In this document: positions 48,114-60,609 of the stretch, one piece after another
Numbering within the stretch: the first letter of the stretch is position 1
Layout: every line of letters begins with the position of its first letter
DNA from: Abelmoschus esculentus
Lineage: Eukaryota > Streptophyta > Magnoliopsida > Malvales > Malvaceae
DNA length: 64,000 nt
Reading direction: 5' to 3'
NCBI GenBank assembly: GCA_035048815.1
Contig: JAUCBN010000016.1
Coordinates: 21,046,178-21,110,177, forward strand
Translations under genes and position numbers: made by a program
The notes under the pieces: model-generated
Database searches by the model: none
What the model saw: only the letters and a program-made list of their open reading frames with translations
Told to the model about the DNA's origin: nothing

Positions 48114-48977
48114 GCCACCACCACCATTCCCATGCCCATTTATGCTAAAGACGGTAGATCCTCTTATCGTCTTTAAACAATAAAGCGTATTGTTGTTTGA
48201 CATGTGGACGCAACAAAATCAGGGTAAGAAAAGAGAAGAGCATATAGAGTAAGGGCTTAATGCGGTCTATGATTGATTGGGGTATAGGCCTCTAATTAGG
48301 ATGAGTAAAGTGATCAGTCAAGATGTTGGACATAAGATTAAGCCAACGACCTTTATCACAGTGGGTGAAGAAGATATTAGCCTCCCTTATGATCTGAAAC
48401 ACAACTCTATGTGAAAAAGGTGCTTTGTATAAGGTCTAGTTTCTTGGGCACTGGATTAGCGACGACATGAGTTGGTTGGATCAAGAGAAGGTGCGTGCAA
48501 GCCGTGGTGGACTGAGAGACGCCACGAAAGGAAGGATGATGTCCATCTAGTGTGAAGACTAAAAAGATACTTCATCTTGAAGCTGTCGGTGAAGCATGCT
48601 ATAGAGCGGGCAAAATCTCCAATGCTTGGCTGGAAGCAAGGTGCGTAGCCTCTTCAGCAGTAGGAATCGAAGTAATAAGTTTTGAAAGATCTCGATCAAC
48701 GGGAGAGGGATAAGAAGAATAAACTACGCTTAGATGCCTCTGCTTGCTGTTTCTTTTCTTTAGCCCCTCGATTGAGACCACTTACCCAATATTAGCATTC
48801 GGCTGAATAAATAGATTGATCCACGTGAACGATAATCCATGTGACGCACTTGAGCTTTTCCTTAACCAACTGGACCACCTTGAATATTAACTGAACCACG
48901 AGCTCCCACCTTGAGCCTACACTCTCAGCTCCTCCGTTGTAGGTAAACGGGAACCCCGACTAGAGTGTAGTTGAAAA
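47146..48977. other. Intergenic or decayed-repeat region
   Basis: AT-rich to 47490, then two less AT-rich blocks (47500-47885 and 48115-48960) that look like old repeat fragments but match no family I recognise. The 97-codon frame at 47590-47883 has no recognisable domain. Confidence 0.35.
48090..48113. repeat. (TA)n microsatellite
   Basis: About 11 uninterrupted TA units following gtatgtgtg. Confidence 0.9.
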
Positions 48978-49189
48978 TGTAAAGCAATGTAGCTGAAGTA
49001 ATGTAGTTGTACAATAATGTATAGTATAATTGGAAGTTTTGTTAAATATGGTTAGTCTGTTAAGGAAGTTGTAAGTTAGTTCATTACACTAACTCCTATC
49101 TGTTACCTCCTATATAAACATGTAAATACTCAAAATTGATGTATACAAGTTTTCCATATTCCTTTTACTTTCAGTAAAGCTTTTCTACA
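48978..49189 (+). repeat. 5' LTR of the older Copia element
   Basis: Starts tgtaaagcaatg, ends cttttctaca, and is followed by tggtata at 49190, a degenerate initiator-tRNA-Met primer site. Internal TATA-like cctatataaaca is near 49110. Confidence 0.85.
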
Positions 49190-49239
49190 TGGTATAATTC
49201 GCTAGGTTCTTGGAAAACTAAAGTTGGTTTTTGTTTTCT

Positions 49240-49965
49240 TTTGATGAGTTTTTTTTTTTGTTTGAAAATTAGGTTTTAGATATATAAGAATAAAAAATAA
49301 CCCAAGATTAATTTATTTTTAAATCTTGAAATAACTTAAGAAATAAAATTTAATTAAAATAAAAGTTAAAAATAAAAAAATGAGATTGTTTATATTTTCA
49401 TTACATTTTATAAATATTATATAATTATTTTTAAAAAATAATTTAAATATATTTTAGTTATTAATTAATTAAATATATTTAAAAAATAATTTTTTGAGCA
49501 TTGTTAAGGTTTTATCCTATTATATAGTATCATAAAATACAAACAACAAAATATAATTAAAATTAAAATCAAAATTATATTTTAAAATATATATTTTTAG
49601 TAAAAGACTATAACTTATATCTAATATTTTTAGAAAAATAAGTTTAAAAATTAAAAATATAATATATTTTCATGTTACTTTTGTTAAAATTAATTAATTT
49701 TAAATAAATAGATTTAAATTCATATTTTTTTAAAAAATCAATTAATTTATACATAATTTTTTAATGACATACACCAATTTAATTAATTAAATAGATAAAT
49801 AATAAATGATTTTTTTTAAATATGATAATAAAAAAAATTAAGTTTTGGTCAACAAAATTTAAATTTTAAAATTATATATTATATTAAAATATTCTATTAC
49901 TAATTAAATCGTCTGGATTAACTAAAATTAGCCCAATCGCTGATAACTTTTTAGATTCGCCACTG
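49240..49965. other. AT-rich insertion replacing most of gag; possible hAT remnant
   Basis: About 725 bp of very AT-rich non-coding sequence sits where gag should be. Its right edge reads ttagattcgccactg, the reverse complement of a CAGTGGCG-type hAT terminus. No matching left terminus is visible, so this would be a truncated non-autonomous hAT fragment. Confidence 0.3.
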
Positions 49966-49974
49966 AATGTTTGC

Positions 49975-50235
49975 ACTATTTTAATAGATGTTGAGACACA
50001 GATATTAAACTTTGCACAATCTTATTTACCGCCAATGAGTGTTAGTATGGTTAAAGGGCATGATACAGGTGTTTTCAATGTAAGTGATACTTCCAAGAGA
50101 GTGTTTGCCTCTCAAAATCATATGGCAGACAGAAATGGAGGTCGTGGTCGAGGAAGATCCAGGTTCTAATGTCAATTGTGTGAAAAACTGGGTCATTTAG
50201 TGAACAGGTGCTAGCATATGTTCGGCCAAAACTTC
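49975..50235 (+). pseudogene. Copia gag C-terminal remnant
   Basis: A Gly/Arg-rich run (NGGRGRGRSR) is followed by a zinc knuckle, CQLCEKLGHLVNRC, near 50171-50212, with a stop just before it. This order is usual for Copia gag C-termini. Confidence 0.75.
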
Positions 50236-50357
50236 TCTGAAATATTGGCTCAGAAGAGAGAATTGGTTCAAAAAATTCGAGTGTAGCACAGTGCAATTGT
50301 GGTGTTCGAGAATCTCTAGGTGGTCCAGAAGCTGAAGTTACACCTCAAGCTCATGTT

Positions 50358-52903
50358 TTGACTAAGAATCATGATCATTGGGTAATCGATTATGGTGCAA
50401 CACATCATGTGACATCAGATTCAACTCATCTTACGAATGGAACTGAGTGCAATGGTTCAGGTAACCTAATAGTAGCTAATGACAGATCGTTAGGTATTAG
50501 ATTAGTTGATCAATCTACTTTGTATACTGTAAATAAACCCTTGTTATTGTTCAATTTGTTTTATGTATCTAAAATAACCAAAAAATTATTTTCGGTGTCA
50601 AAACTTGCTAGTAACAATCAAGTGTTTCTTAGGTTTCATGCTAAGGAGTATTATGAACGAGCTGAAGTCACAAGAGTAATCATTAAGGAAAAATGAGCAT
50701 GAAGGATTGTATCAGTTTACTACCAGTGCAAAGGAAGAAGGTTCCTTGAAGAATAAAGTTGAAGTTAACATGGCTAGCTCAGCTATTAAGTTGTATGAAG
50801 TATGGCATAGGAGACTGGGACACCCAACTCATGAAGCTTTAATGCAAACTTGTAAAATTGCGAATGTAAAAATTTCAGATTCAATGAATGGAACATGTGT
50901 TGCTTGTCATCAAGGAAAGAGCCATAAGTTGCCCTTTAGCACATCTAAAACAGTATATAATGCTCCTTTTGAGTTTGTGTTTACAGATATTTGGGGACAT
51001 GCACACATAATATCCAATGGATATAGGTATTATGTCACATTTGTAGATACTTATTTCAGACATACATGGCTTTACTTGTTAAAAGATAAGTCACAAGCAT
51101 TGTTGGCATTTTAGTTGTATCAAAAAATGATAAAGAAACAATTTAACCTTCTTATTAAAGTTGTTTAGAGTGATTGGGGAGATGAGTACATGACATTAAC
51201 TGGTGTTCTTCTCAAAGATGAAATTCTTCATCGTGTAACATGCCCTCACACGTCTCAACAGAATGGAGTGATGAAGAGAAAGCAGAGACATATAATTGAA
51301 ATACCTCGTCTTGTTTGCACAAACGAATCTACCTTTGCAGTATTGGTCGTATGCTATTGTATCAGCAGTGTATCTTATCAATAGGTTACCAACGAAGGTG
51401 CTACATAATGTTTCTCCATTTGAGAAATTATTCGGCAAGTTACGAGATTATCAATGGTTGTGAGTATTTGGATACAAATGTTTTTCTTATCTGAGACCCT
51501 TTCAGAAGCATAAATTTGAGTTTAGATCTCAAGCATGCACGTTTCTTGGTTATAGCCCTCAACATAAAGGCTATCAATGCTTGACAGAAAATGGTCGAGT
51601 CTACATTTCTAGACATATAATTTTTTATGAAGAGAATTTCTCTTTTTCAAGTGTTTCAACTAACAAAGGTGCATCATGTCAATGTGGACCTAAATGTCAA
51701 ATTTTTCCCACGATCAATCTTGTGGTTCGAGCTCAACCAAGAGGACGAACAATAGTGAATGATGCTGGTCAAGTGTTTTTAAATATGCATAGTGATGGTT
51801 CAAGGGTTGAAAATCAAGAAGCTATGAGTCCTGGAGTTCAAAGCCATGTTTATACTAGTTCTAGTCTAGGGTCGAGTATGAGTCCCAATTTTCATACTTA
51901 ACCTAGACCTGCAGAGATATCTTCATCAGCCACTGGTTCTATACATCCTGAAGGGGTGCATAATTCTGGGAATCAGCATGCTCTAAACATTACAAGTTCA
52001 CATGAAATAATGAACAATTTGAAGTGCAAGCACCTATAACAGTAAACCAACATCATATGTTAACCAGGAGCAAATGTGACATATTTAAGCCCAAGGTATA
52101 TGAAGTAATACACGATGCTGAAGTAGAGCCAAAATCTATAGAAGAAGCTTTTCGGCCTGACAAGTGGAAGAAAGTAGTAGAAGCGGAAATGAAGGCTCTT
52201 AAGAGGAATGATATCTGATCTCTGGAGACCTTACTAGAAGGGCGATCAGTGGTAGGGTGTAAGTGGTTGTTTAAGTTGAAACAAAATGCAGATGGTACAA
52301 TACAACGATATAAGGCAATGCCAGTAGCAAGAGGCTTCTCTCAAGTGCGTGGGCAAGATTTTCAGGATAGATTCAGCCCCATAGTAAAATCGGCGACATT
52401 AAATGTTATGCTGTCAATAACGGTTATCAATAATTGGAGTTTAAGATAGGTAGACATAAATAATGTCTTCTTGAATGAGGATCTCAGTGAGGATGTTTTC
52501 ATGCAACAACCATCAGTGTTTGAGCAGGAAGCTGATGATGGAACCCTCTCTTGTGTGTAAGTTGAAAAGATCACTTTATGAACTTAAATAGGTTCCTCAA
52601 AATTAACATGACAAATTAAAGGAATACTTGGTGCAACTTGGTTTTAATGAATCAAGAGCAAATGTCTCTTTGTTTATTAAAACTAATACAACTATGAAGA
52701 CCTATATGCTAGTTTATGTGGATGACATTGTGATTACTGGTCTTTCAAATAAGTTGATTGAAGAAGTGGTGAAGCTTTTACATGAGTTCTCACTAAAGGA
52801 TATGGGAGAGCTATATTATTTTTTAGGAATTGAGGTGATTAAAAATGAGAAAGGGTTGCTGCCAGGTCAAAGAAAATTTATTCAAGAATTGTTAAATAAT
52901 ACT
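50358..52903 (+). pseudogene. Copia pol pseudogene, N-terminal part
   Basis: A protease remnant, WVIDYGATHHVTSD, has Tyr in place of Ser/Thr of the active-site triplet. The integrase zinc finger (WHRRLGHP...CVACHQGKS) and core (FTDIWGHA) lie in 50707-51114; a stop interrupts the core at 51112. RT fragments follow at 52249-52449 (VGCKWLFKLKQNADG) and 52628-52903, with an intact YVDD box (LVYVDDIVITG). Coding stops at QELLNN, where the nested element begins. Confidence 0.88.
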
Positions 52904-54021
52904 TGTTAGGTTTGAAGTGGCTCGATGCACAATCGATTAACTTGCCAATTTGATGGAGAAAGAACACTTTGGGTGGTTGGTTTTGGAAGCAAAAAAAATA
53001 AGAGTTGAACAAAAGGATTTTAGAGTGGTTCGGTCTTCGAACAAGCACCTACATCCACTACCTTAGCTTCCCACTAAGGATTTCCAAATTCACTAAGAAT
53101 TTCAAACCTTTTGAGGCCAAAGGGATAACCTTACAATCCTAGAATCAAACCCGAATCTAGCATCCAAAGTTCACAACCCGAATTTTGGGAATTCACTCAA
53201 ACAAGAAAACTTAGCAAACTTGAATCCTTCTAATAAGGCTAGTGTTTGCAACTAAGCACTCACTCAATCCTAAGACACTTGAGCATACATTAACATTGAG
53301 CTCACAAGTGTTGTCTACCCAAAAGATGAGAATTATGCTCTAAGACAATTTCTTGATCATAATGTTGTTACAATTGAAGCCTTAGTCTTCTCTTGATGCT
53401 TGAGGCTTCCTTTTATCATCCCAAATGAGCTTTTAGCCGTTTATGACCGTTGGGGATGTTTTCGAGTCGTTTGGAGCTGATTACAAGACATATTTCTGTT
53501 TCTGGTGTAGGTGGTATCGATACCGCTTGAACTAGTATCGAAACACCCTCTTTGGGAAATAGTCGTTGATATACATTTAAGAACTGGTATCGATATCACT
53601 CCTAGCCGTTGGGGGTTTTCATAAAATCGTTTTGACCGTTGGGGGTGTTTAGAAACCGGTATCGAAACCGGTATAGATATCGATATCGAAATAGGTATAG
53701 ATACCGGTATAAAAATAAGTGGTATAGATACCGGTATAAAAACCAAACATCACAGTGGTAAAGGGTATCGATACCACTGTGATTTTGCCTTTAAAAACTA
53801 TGCTTTGTTTAACAGGTATCGAAACACCTTAAGGGTATATCGAAACACCTGGGTTAAAAAAACTTATTTGGTTTCTTTAAATCATTTAAAACATATTTAA
53901 AATCACTCAAAAACATCTTAAATATATTTTCAAGTAGTTTGGATATAAGAAACATTTTTGAAGTCTTTTCAAATTAGTCCAAAACTATTTTCAATTATTA
54001 TATTAAAACATTAGTTCTACA
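52904..54021 (-). repeat. 3' LTR of the nested element
   Basis: On the minus strand it begins tgtagaactaatg (54021) and ends cctaaca (52904). From 53029 to 54021 it aligns with 59460-60609. Positions 52904-53028 have no counterpart in the other copy. It contains a dense set of TATCGATA-type motifs at 53515-53830. Confidence 0.88.
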
Positions 54022-54040
54022 ATCTCCCCTTTTTTGATAT
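54022..54040 (-). promoter_or_regulatory. Polypurine tract of the nested element
   Basis: The minus strand reads aaaaaaggggagat directly before the LTR start. A second purine run, aaagggggagcaatc, at about 54074-54088 resembles the GGGGGAG-rich 3' end typical of some Copia elements. Confidence 0.75.
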
Positions 54041-55268
54041 AATAAAACCAACTTGAAAAATTGTTTTTGAGATTGCTCCCCCTTTGTCAAATAAACTTTG
54101 AATAAGAGAATTAAAGAATCAAGTCATTTAAAATTCCCTCTTATCCATTTGAAAGTCTTTGAAAAGCAATTTTTCATAACATTCTCTCCCTTTTTGTTAT
54201 ATCAAAAATGGTTCAAAACAAGTTTGAAAATCTTTAAGTATCAAAATCTTTAAAGTTCATAACGTAGGAGAATTTGAAAGATATCAATTGTTGGAAAAAT
54301 TAAGTATCGAAACATAGGTTATGAAAACAAAAATTTCCCCTTACTTAAGGCATGATCTAAATGTTAGTCCAACATATATGATAAACTAGTTAAAATAAAA
54401 CACAAATAAGCAAACAAACACAAATTCAACTAGAAATTTTACCACACTTGAATCAAAGGTAGGATGTGAAGCCTTCCTTCTTCAAGTGTCTTTCTTGTGT
54501 GTATGGAGCTCCCCCTTAATCTTACACTTTGATGCTCATACCTCTATCACACCTAAACAAGACAATCAAGTAATTTTTTTTGGTATCCCAATTGCTTTGG
54601 ATCCTTTAACGTTAGTAGCACAAATTTTAGTACCCTTATGAATCCATTTTTCAATTTCATCCCTTTTGGTTGAAGAGATTAGTCATTTTGGGACCCAAAC
54701 ACTTCTAAAGCATTTTCCATCAATAAATCTAGGGGCACTAGATTGTCTCATATAAAAGTTTGATTTTTCCCAAATTATTTTTCATTTCAAGTTCTTTGAA
54801 AATAAAATCTTTTTCCTTTTTAAGATCATCTAAAGCAACTTGATGATCTTTTTCTATCTTTTGAAGTAAGTTTTGTAAATCAAAAACTTTAAGCTCAAAA
54901 TCATTTAATTTTGCTTCAAATTCAAAATTTGTTTTTCAAAGTAAATCATTTTCTAATTTAAGCTTCAAAATTATCTTTTTGTTTTTAGAAAATAAAGTCT
55001 TAAACTCAAAAGCCAATTTGTCATAGGCTTCTTGTAACTTATCAAAGGAATATGAATTTAAACAAGATGAGTTAGAAGTTACCTCTCTCTCATTGAGGGC
55101 CATCAAGCATAGGTTGGCTTCTTCATTTTCGGTAGAGTCATCATCACTCTATGTAGCCACATATGTTTGCTTCTTCGAAGGTGATCCCTTTCTGATAGAC
55201 TTGTGGAAGTCCTTCATCTTCTTCTTTGATTCGTGCTTTAAGGATCTCTTACTTTTGTTCCTCATGAA
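54041..55268 (-). other. Nested element interior, gag downstream region
   Basis: Decayed reading frames on the minus strand encode coiled-coil-like sequence (LQNLLQKIEKDHQVALDDLK near 54900-54840, YSFDKLQEAYDKLAFEF near 55050) and a short phrase, CFRSVWVPK, near 54730-54700. In Copia relatives this precedes the protease. Nothing after it resembles protease, integrase or RT. Confidence 0.55.
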
Positions 55269-55892
55269 TCAATCGAAGTCAATGAAGAGTTGAGTAAGCT
55301 CTTCATCTTCTTCACTATCCTCCTCACTTGAATCTTCAAAATGGATGCACTTGGAGGATTTTAGAGCAATGATGTTGACATTTACACCAAGCCCTTGAAC
55401 CTTCTTCTTTTCCATCACTCTAATCTCTTCCTTATTCTTCTCCCCTTCTCTTCTTTTCATCATAATTGGATGTGTGAGGAGTGACCCCATGAGTTCATCA
55501 AGCTTGAGTGTCTTTAGATTTTTGGCTTCGATGATGGCGGTCTTTTTCGAGTCCCATGACTCGGGAAAAGAATAAATGAGCTTACGAACAAGCTTTTCCT
55601 CCGGAATGATCTCTCCATATCCTCTAAGTCCATTGGTGATGGTGGAGAATCGATTGAACATCTTTGCTATGTCCTCTTCCAGATTCATCTTGAAGTTCTC
55701 ATACTCTTGGTTGAGGAGTCCAATCTTTGTCTCCTTTACTTCGTTTGTTCCCTCGTATGTAACTTCGAGCTTGTCCCAAACTTCTTTGGCACTTTCACAA
55801 GAAGATATCTTCTCATAGATGCTTGGATGGAATGCACAAACAAGAATGTGCAAGGCTTTGTGATTAAGCACCATCTTGAGGAGTCTAAACAC
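55269..55892 (-). pseudogene. UBN2-type gag of the nested element, truncated
   Basis: A 207-codon open frame matches UBN2 gag in order: SCESAKEVWDKLEVTYEGT, EDIAKMFNRFSTITNGL, KLVRKLIYSFPESWDSK, LKLDELMGSLLTH. It ends in an acidic stretch (SSEEDSEEDEEL). Residues before the first Met are missing, so the N-terminus is incomplete. Gag packages retroelement RNA into particles. The frame has no internal stop, unlike the rest of the element. Confidence 0.85.
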
Positions 55893-56363
55893 ATTTTTTT
55901 ACTTTTATAATTTTCACCTGTAAGATAACCTGAAAACATGGTTAAAATAGTAGTCTATATCATATAATATTCACTTCACTTAGTCAAGCAACTCATGGAC
56001 ATGTTCACATTTACATATAAGTAAGTTCAGAACAAAGCAACAAGATTCTATCATGCTTACAAACACCAATTCATACAACAACATTTAAGCATATCAAAAT
56101 TTAATCATGTTTTATCTGCAGTCATACATATAACAAACATCCAATCACATTAAAATTTTAATCATGTTTGCAAACATCGTGCTTGACAAAAAAAAGCCCT
56201 AAGTTACTATGTCACAACACAAATCAATCTCATATATCGAACACCGTGCATCTAATACAATAACATAATATTTTTAAACAATCACCATGCATAAGCAACA
56301 TTTAAAACAAATTTAACTCTACAACATACCAAACCAAACACCTCAAAAGGTTTCGTAAACATA

Positions 56364-56376
56364 GGCTCTGATACCA
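56364..56376 (-). promoter_or_regulatory. Primer-binding site, minus strand
   Basis: The minus strand reads tggtatcagagcc, five bases after the end of the LTR unit at 56382. It matches the initiator-tRNA-Met site used by many plant retroelements. Confidence 0.85.
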
Positions 56377-56381
56377 CCAAA

Positions 56382-59300
56382 TGTAACCCCCTCGACCCGG
56401 TCTAGACGCCACCCGACTCGAACGAGTTACACGGGGAATACCGAGGCTAATCCGAAGACTCACCTCGATAAACAACCCTAAAAAAAATTTATCTTTTATC
56501 TTTTCTAAATGCTTTGATTAGATCCTACATATTCATGCAAGGACTGAATTCAATTGCAGCAGAGACTAAAGAGTAACGAGTCCTAATTTAATTGAACAAG
56601 TTTTAGGGACCTGATTATAATTTCCAGAATTTTATACCCTGATTGTGAAATAAAGGTTATCAATATTTAATTAAGTATATTTCATGCTCCATTATAAATA
56701 ACACTCAAGTTCAAACATAGGGATATCAAGAATCAAACTTTAAAATAACTATATTAATACTAACGGAATATCAATGTGCAATTCATTTAAAGTCATGAGC
56801 TAACATCAACTTTGATATTCATCAAGTATGTGTAAGCATATAACCATTTCAAGTCTCAAAAGCATAGACATTATTCACAATATGATAACTCATCCCCATT
56901 GCTCTCTCACTATTACTAAAGTTATAAAGACACACTTGAGCTTTTAAGTCCAAAGATTCTTTGAGTAAGAACCAATGGATCATCACTTATTCAATGATAT
57001 AGAATAAATAAAAATACAAAGAAAAGAAAGGTTTGTCCTTTGATCAAAAAAAGTATAAACTAAATGGGAGTTTGAAAGAATAAAAAATCTTTCGATTTAT
57101 AAATAATACACCCCTTTCTTTTCTTTGAATTTTTTTTGAGTCCGGCCGCGTTACTTGACGGTTACTTGGATCCTTGCTTCTCTTTGCTGCCTCCACATCA
57201 AATACTCTGCATTGCAAGGTAAATGAAAGGGTAAGCATAAGCTTAGTGAGTGAACAAAACAAGTATAAAAAAACACCTTGCAATGCAACCCATATTAAAC
57301 CAATTTCATCAATTTAAAAATATGTCATGCTCTTTATAAAACAAAATACAAATGGATAACAACGTCACTTTTAAAACTCAGTAAGTGTCATCAAACCATA
57401 GCTAACAATGTCATCATTAAATTTTAGTAAAAACCATTTTGAACTCACCTGCTTGAAAAGCTAAAACACAAGTCTTACATGCTATTCACATAGCAATGCT
57501 TACACGTGCATCTCAATGCACAAAGCTCAAGTCTTACATGCTACAACATAGCAATGCTAAAATCACATGCATATCAATGCATAAAACCTCGCATGCATAA
57601 TACCATATGCAATCAAGTAAAAATCATGCCACTTACCTTTGAAAAGTAAAAACATATATTGGTGCTAGTGATCCGATATGTACTACTCCAAATTGTTAGG
57701 ATAAATTGGCAACAGCATGTTAGTACCACTCCCAGAGCATGCGCATGTTGATACCATTCTCAACATGAATTATCTCACCTTGGTGTCCGGTGACAGTACC
57801 ACTCCGATCAACCCGTATGTGACAATACCACTCCCATCATATAGCATTAGAATAAAAGGCAAAATGCAACACACAAGGAATTTATACACGTACGACTTTT
57901 GAATGTTTATAGTGCACTCTAGACCCTATTGATCGATCAACTTATCTCATAAGGTTCATCACTTAACTAGCCAATATATTATCAAAAATCAATGCTCAAC
58001 ATTTAATTTAAAACAGAATTCAAATCACATGTATCCCACTTTTTACGTATCACTTGCAAAAACCGATAAAACCACTTTTATCTTATTTTTCAAAACAAAA
58101 CTGTGGGAACATCGAATATATATAAAATCTCTTTAAAAACAGTTTCATGAGCATTTATATACATGCATAATCACATATACAGAACACAACAAGAGCATAA
58201 CAAATAATATTGTAAAAACAAGGCATAATTGAGAACCTTTAAGAAAGCAATACTTTAAACTTACTTCAGAGTATAGGAAGGTTTTTCACACCTTCCCTAC
58301 ACCCCCAAACCTTTGAAAAACATTTAAAACCATGCCAAAGTGGTAGCCCTCATAATCCACTCAACGATTTACTAAAACTTGTTCGACAAATCACCGAAAA
58401 CACGATTCGGCTTTCCAAACTCCATCAAACTTGTTCCTCTATCTCTTGACCTAATTCAAGCATCGAAACTAGAGGTTTTAGTGTATTAAAACACACCCAA
58501 ACATCCATCAAGTCGGACCAATACATGACAACCCCTAAAAACACCATAAAACTTAACCAAAACTCACCGAAAACCTCTTCAAACACCCCTTAAACCTTAG
58601 GTCCGGGATTAGATACTTTAAAGTCATCTTAATTGCATCTAAACATTTCAAGATTCATATATTTAGGCATAAAAATAGCCATGTAAAACCCTTGAACGAA
58701 AATCAAGAAAATAATGGAATTTTTATCAAGAAAACCGATTTTATTGATTCAAGACTTTAAAGATTGTTTCAATAAGAGAAGAACTTAGGAAATTCATTAA
58801 AGAACTTTAGGTTTCACAGGTTTTAAGGATTATCAACTCCAAAATTAATCTAACCCCTTCAAAGATTTTAAAACTAGAAAACCCGTAGAAAAACGACAAG
58901 ATTTTGATGAAGAAAATATAGGAAAATAAACCAACGAAATTTTATTAAAAAGAATGGATATTTACCTTGAAAAGATGATGAAGAGGCTGCCTTGGAGAAG
59001 AAGAAACCGAAATTTAAAGAAGAGATATTTTTAAAAAGTGAATTTTTGTGTTTTAGATCAAAATTAGAGAATTTTGATTACTTAGGTTAAAACTAGGGAT
59101 TAGAGGTTGTTTATATAGGATATTGGAAAACCTAGATCAACTAGTATTAGGATTATATCAAATTACCTTAAAGATCCAAAGTTTTGGCTTGTTTCATAAA
59201 ATTATCCCTAAATTTTCAATTATTACAAAACGGTCACTAATTTAAAAATCTTAGAGTTTCAAGGGTCAATTTTAAAAATTGATTTGACCAAAGTCTAATA

Positions 59301-59459
59301 TATATTAATTAAGGATTTTATAATATTTTTCCATAATTTATTTTGATAGAAAACTAATTTTTAAGTATTTAATCCCGAACTAGACTAAACCGACAAAACC
59401 GGTCCACTAGAACTCTAAACCAAACTCTAAACTTCTAGGCCTAAATTTGGGGTGTTACA
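56382..59459 (-). repeat. 3.1-kb LTR unit of a different family, nested
   Basis: Bounded by tgtaacccc (56382) and ggtgttaca (59459), so TG...CA with inverted TGTAAC ends like the solo LTR at 45196. No coding domain inside. No target duplication: the flanks are ccaaa and ttcgg. Either it inserted with deletion of 125 bp of the neighbouring LTR, or it is the true 5' LTR of a recombinant element, since a primer site follows it at the normal distance on the minus strand. Confidence 0.75.
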
Positions 59460-60609
59460 TTCGGTCTTCGAACAAGCACCTAAATCCACTACCTTAGCTT
59501 CCCACTAAGGATTTCCAAATTCACTAAGAATTTTAACCTTTTGAGGCCAAAGGGATAACCTTACAATCCTAGACTCAAACTTGAATCTAGCATCCAAAGT
59601 TCACAACCCGAGCTTTGGGAATTCACTCAAACAAGAAAACTTAGCAAACTTGAATCCTTCTAATAAGGCTAGTGTTTGCAACTAAGCACTCACCCAATCC
59701 TAAGACACTTGAGCATACATTAATATTGAGCTCACAAATGTTGTCTACCCAAAAGATGAGAATTATACTCTAAGACAATTTCTTGATCATAATATTGTTA
59801 TAATTGAAGCCTTAGTCTTCTCTTGATGCTTGAGGCTTCTTTTTATCATCCCAAATGAGCTTCTAGCCGTTTATGACCGTTGGGGATGTTTTGGAGCCGT
59901 TTGGAGCTGATTATAAGGCATATTTCTATTTTTGGTGTAGGTGGTATCGATACCGCTTGAACTGGTATCGAAACACCCTCTTTGGGAAATAGTCGTTGAC
60001 CTGCATTTAAGAACTAGTATCGATACCGCTCTTAACTGTTGGGGGTTTTCATAAAATCGTTTTGATCGTTGGGGGTGTTTAGAAACCGGTATCGAAACAG
60101 GTTTAAATACCGGTATAGAAACAGGTGGTATAGATACCGGTATAGAAACCAAACATCACAGTGATAAAGGGTATCGATACCAGTATTAATACCGCTGTGA
60201 TTTTGCCTTTGAAAGCCTTGCATTGTTTAACAGGTATCGAAACACCTATGTTAAAAACACTTATTTAGTTTCTTTAAATCATTTAAAACATATTTAAAAT
60301 CACTCAAAAACATCTTAAATCTATTTTCAAGTAGTTTGGATATAAGAAATATTTTTGAAGTCTTTTCAAATTAGTCTTTGAAAGCCTTGCATTGTTTAAC
60401 AGGTATCGAAACACCTTAAGGGTGTGTCGAAACACCTATGTTAAAAACACTTATTTGATTTCTTTAAATCATTTAAAACATATTTAAAATCACTCAAAAA
60501 CATCTTAAATATATTTTCAAGTAGTTTGGATATAAAAAATATTTTTGAAGTCTTTTCAAATTAGTCCAAAACTATTTTTTAATTATTATATCAAAACATT
60601 AATTCTACA
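59460..60609 (-). repeat. Truncated 5' LTR of the nested element
   Basis: Aligns to 53029-54021 but lacks the final 125 bp. It carries its own tandem duplication of roughly 170-190 bp (about 60206-60376 and 60377-60567, each with gaaagccttgcattgttta). The second unit retains a 21-bp segment absent from the first. Confidence 0.88.

Larger units (their letters stand above)
52904..60609 (-). mobile_element. Nested gag-only LTR retrotransposon with a third LTR inside
   Basis: 7,706 bp inserted in the host RT with a perfect 5-bp duplication, atact, at 52899-52903 and 60610-60614. The element lies on the minus strand: a 3' LTR (54021-52904), a polypurine tract (54040-54022), a gag frame (55892-55269), a primer site (56376-56364) and a truncated 5' LTR (60609-59460). 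No protease, integrase core or RT is recognisable in the ~2.35-kb interior. A separate LTR unit (56382-59459) occupies the junction between primer site and 5' LTR. Confidence 0.88.

Noticed and set aside
53441..60223. Frames rich in SIPVSIP-type repeats in the nested LTRs
   Set aside because: They are translations of the TATCGATACC-type DNA motif, not proteins.
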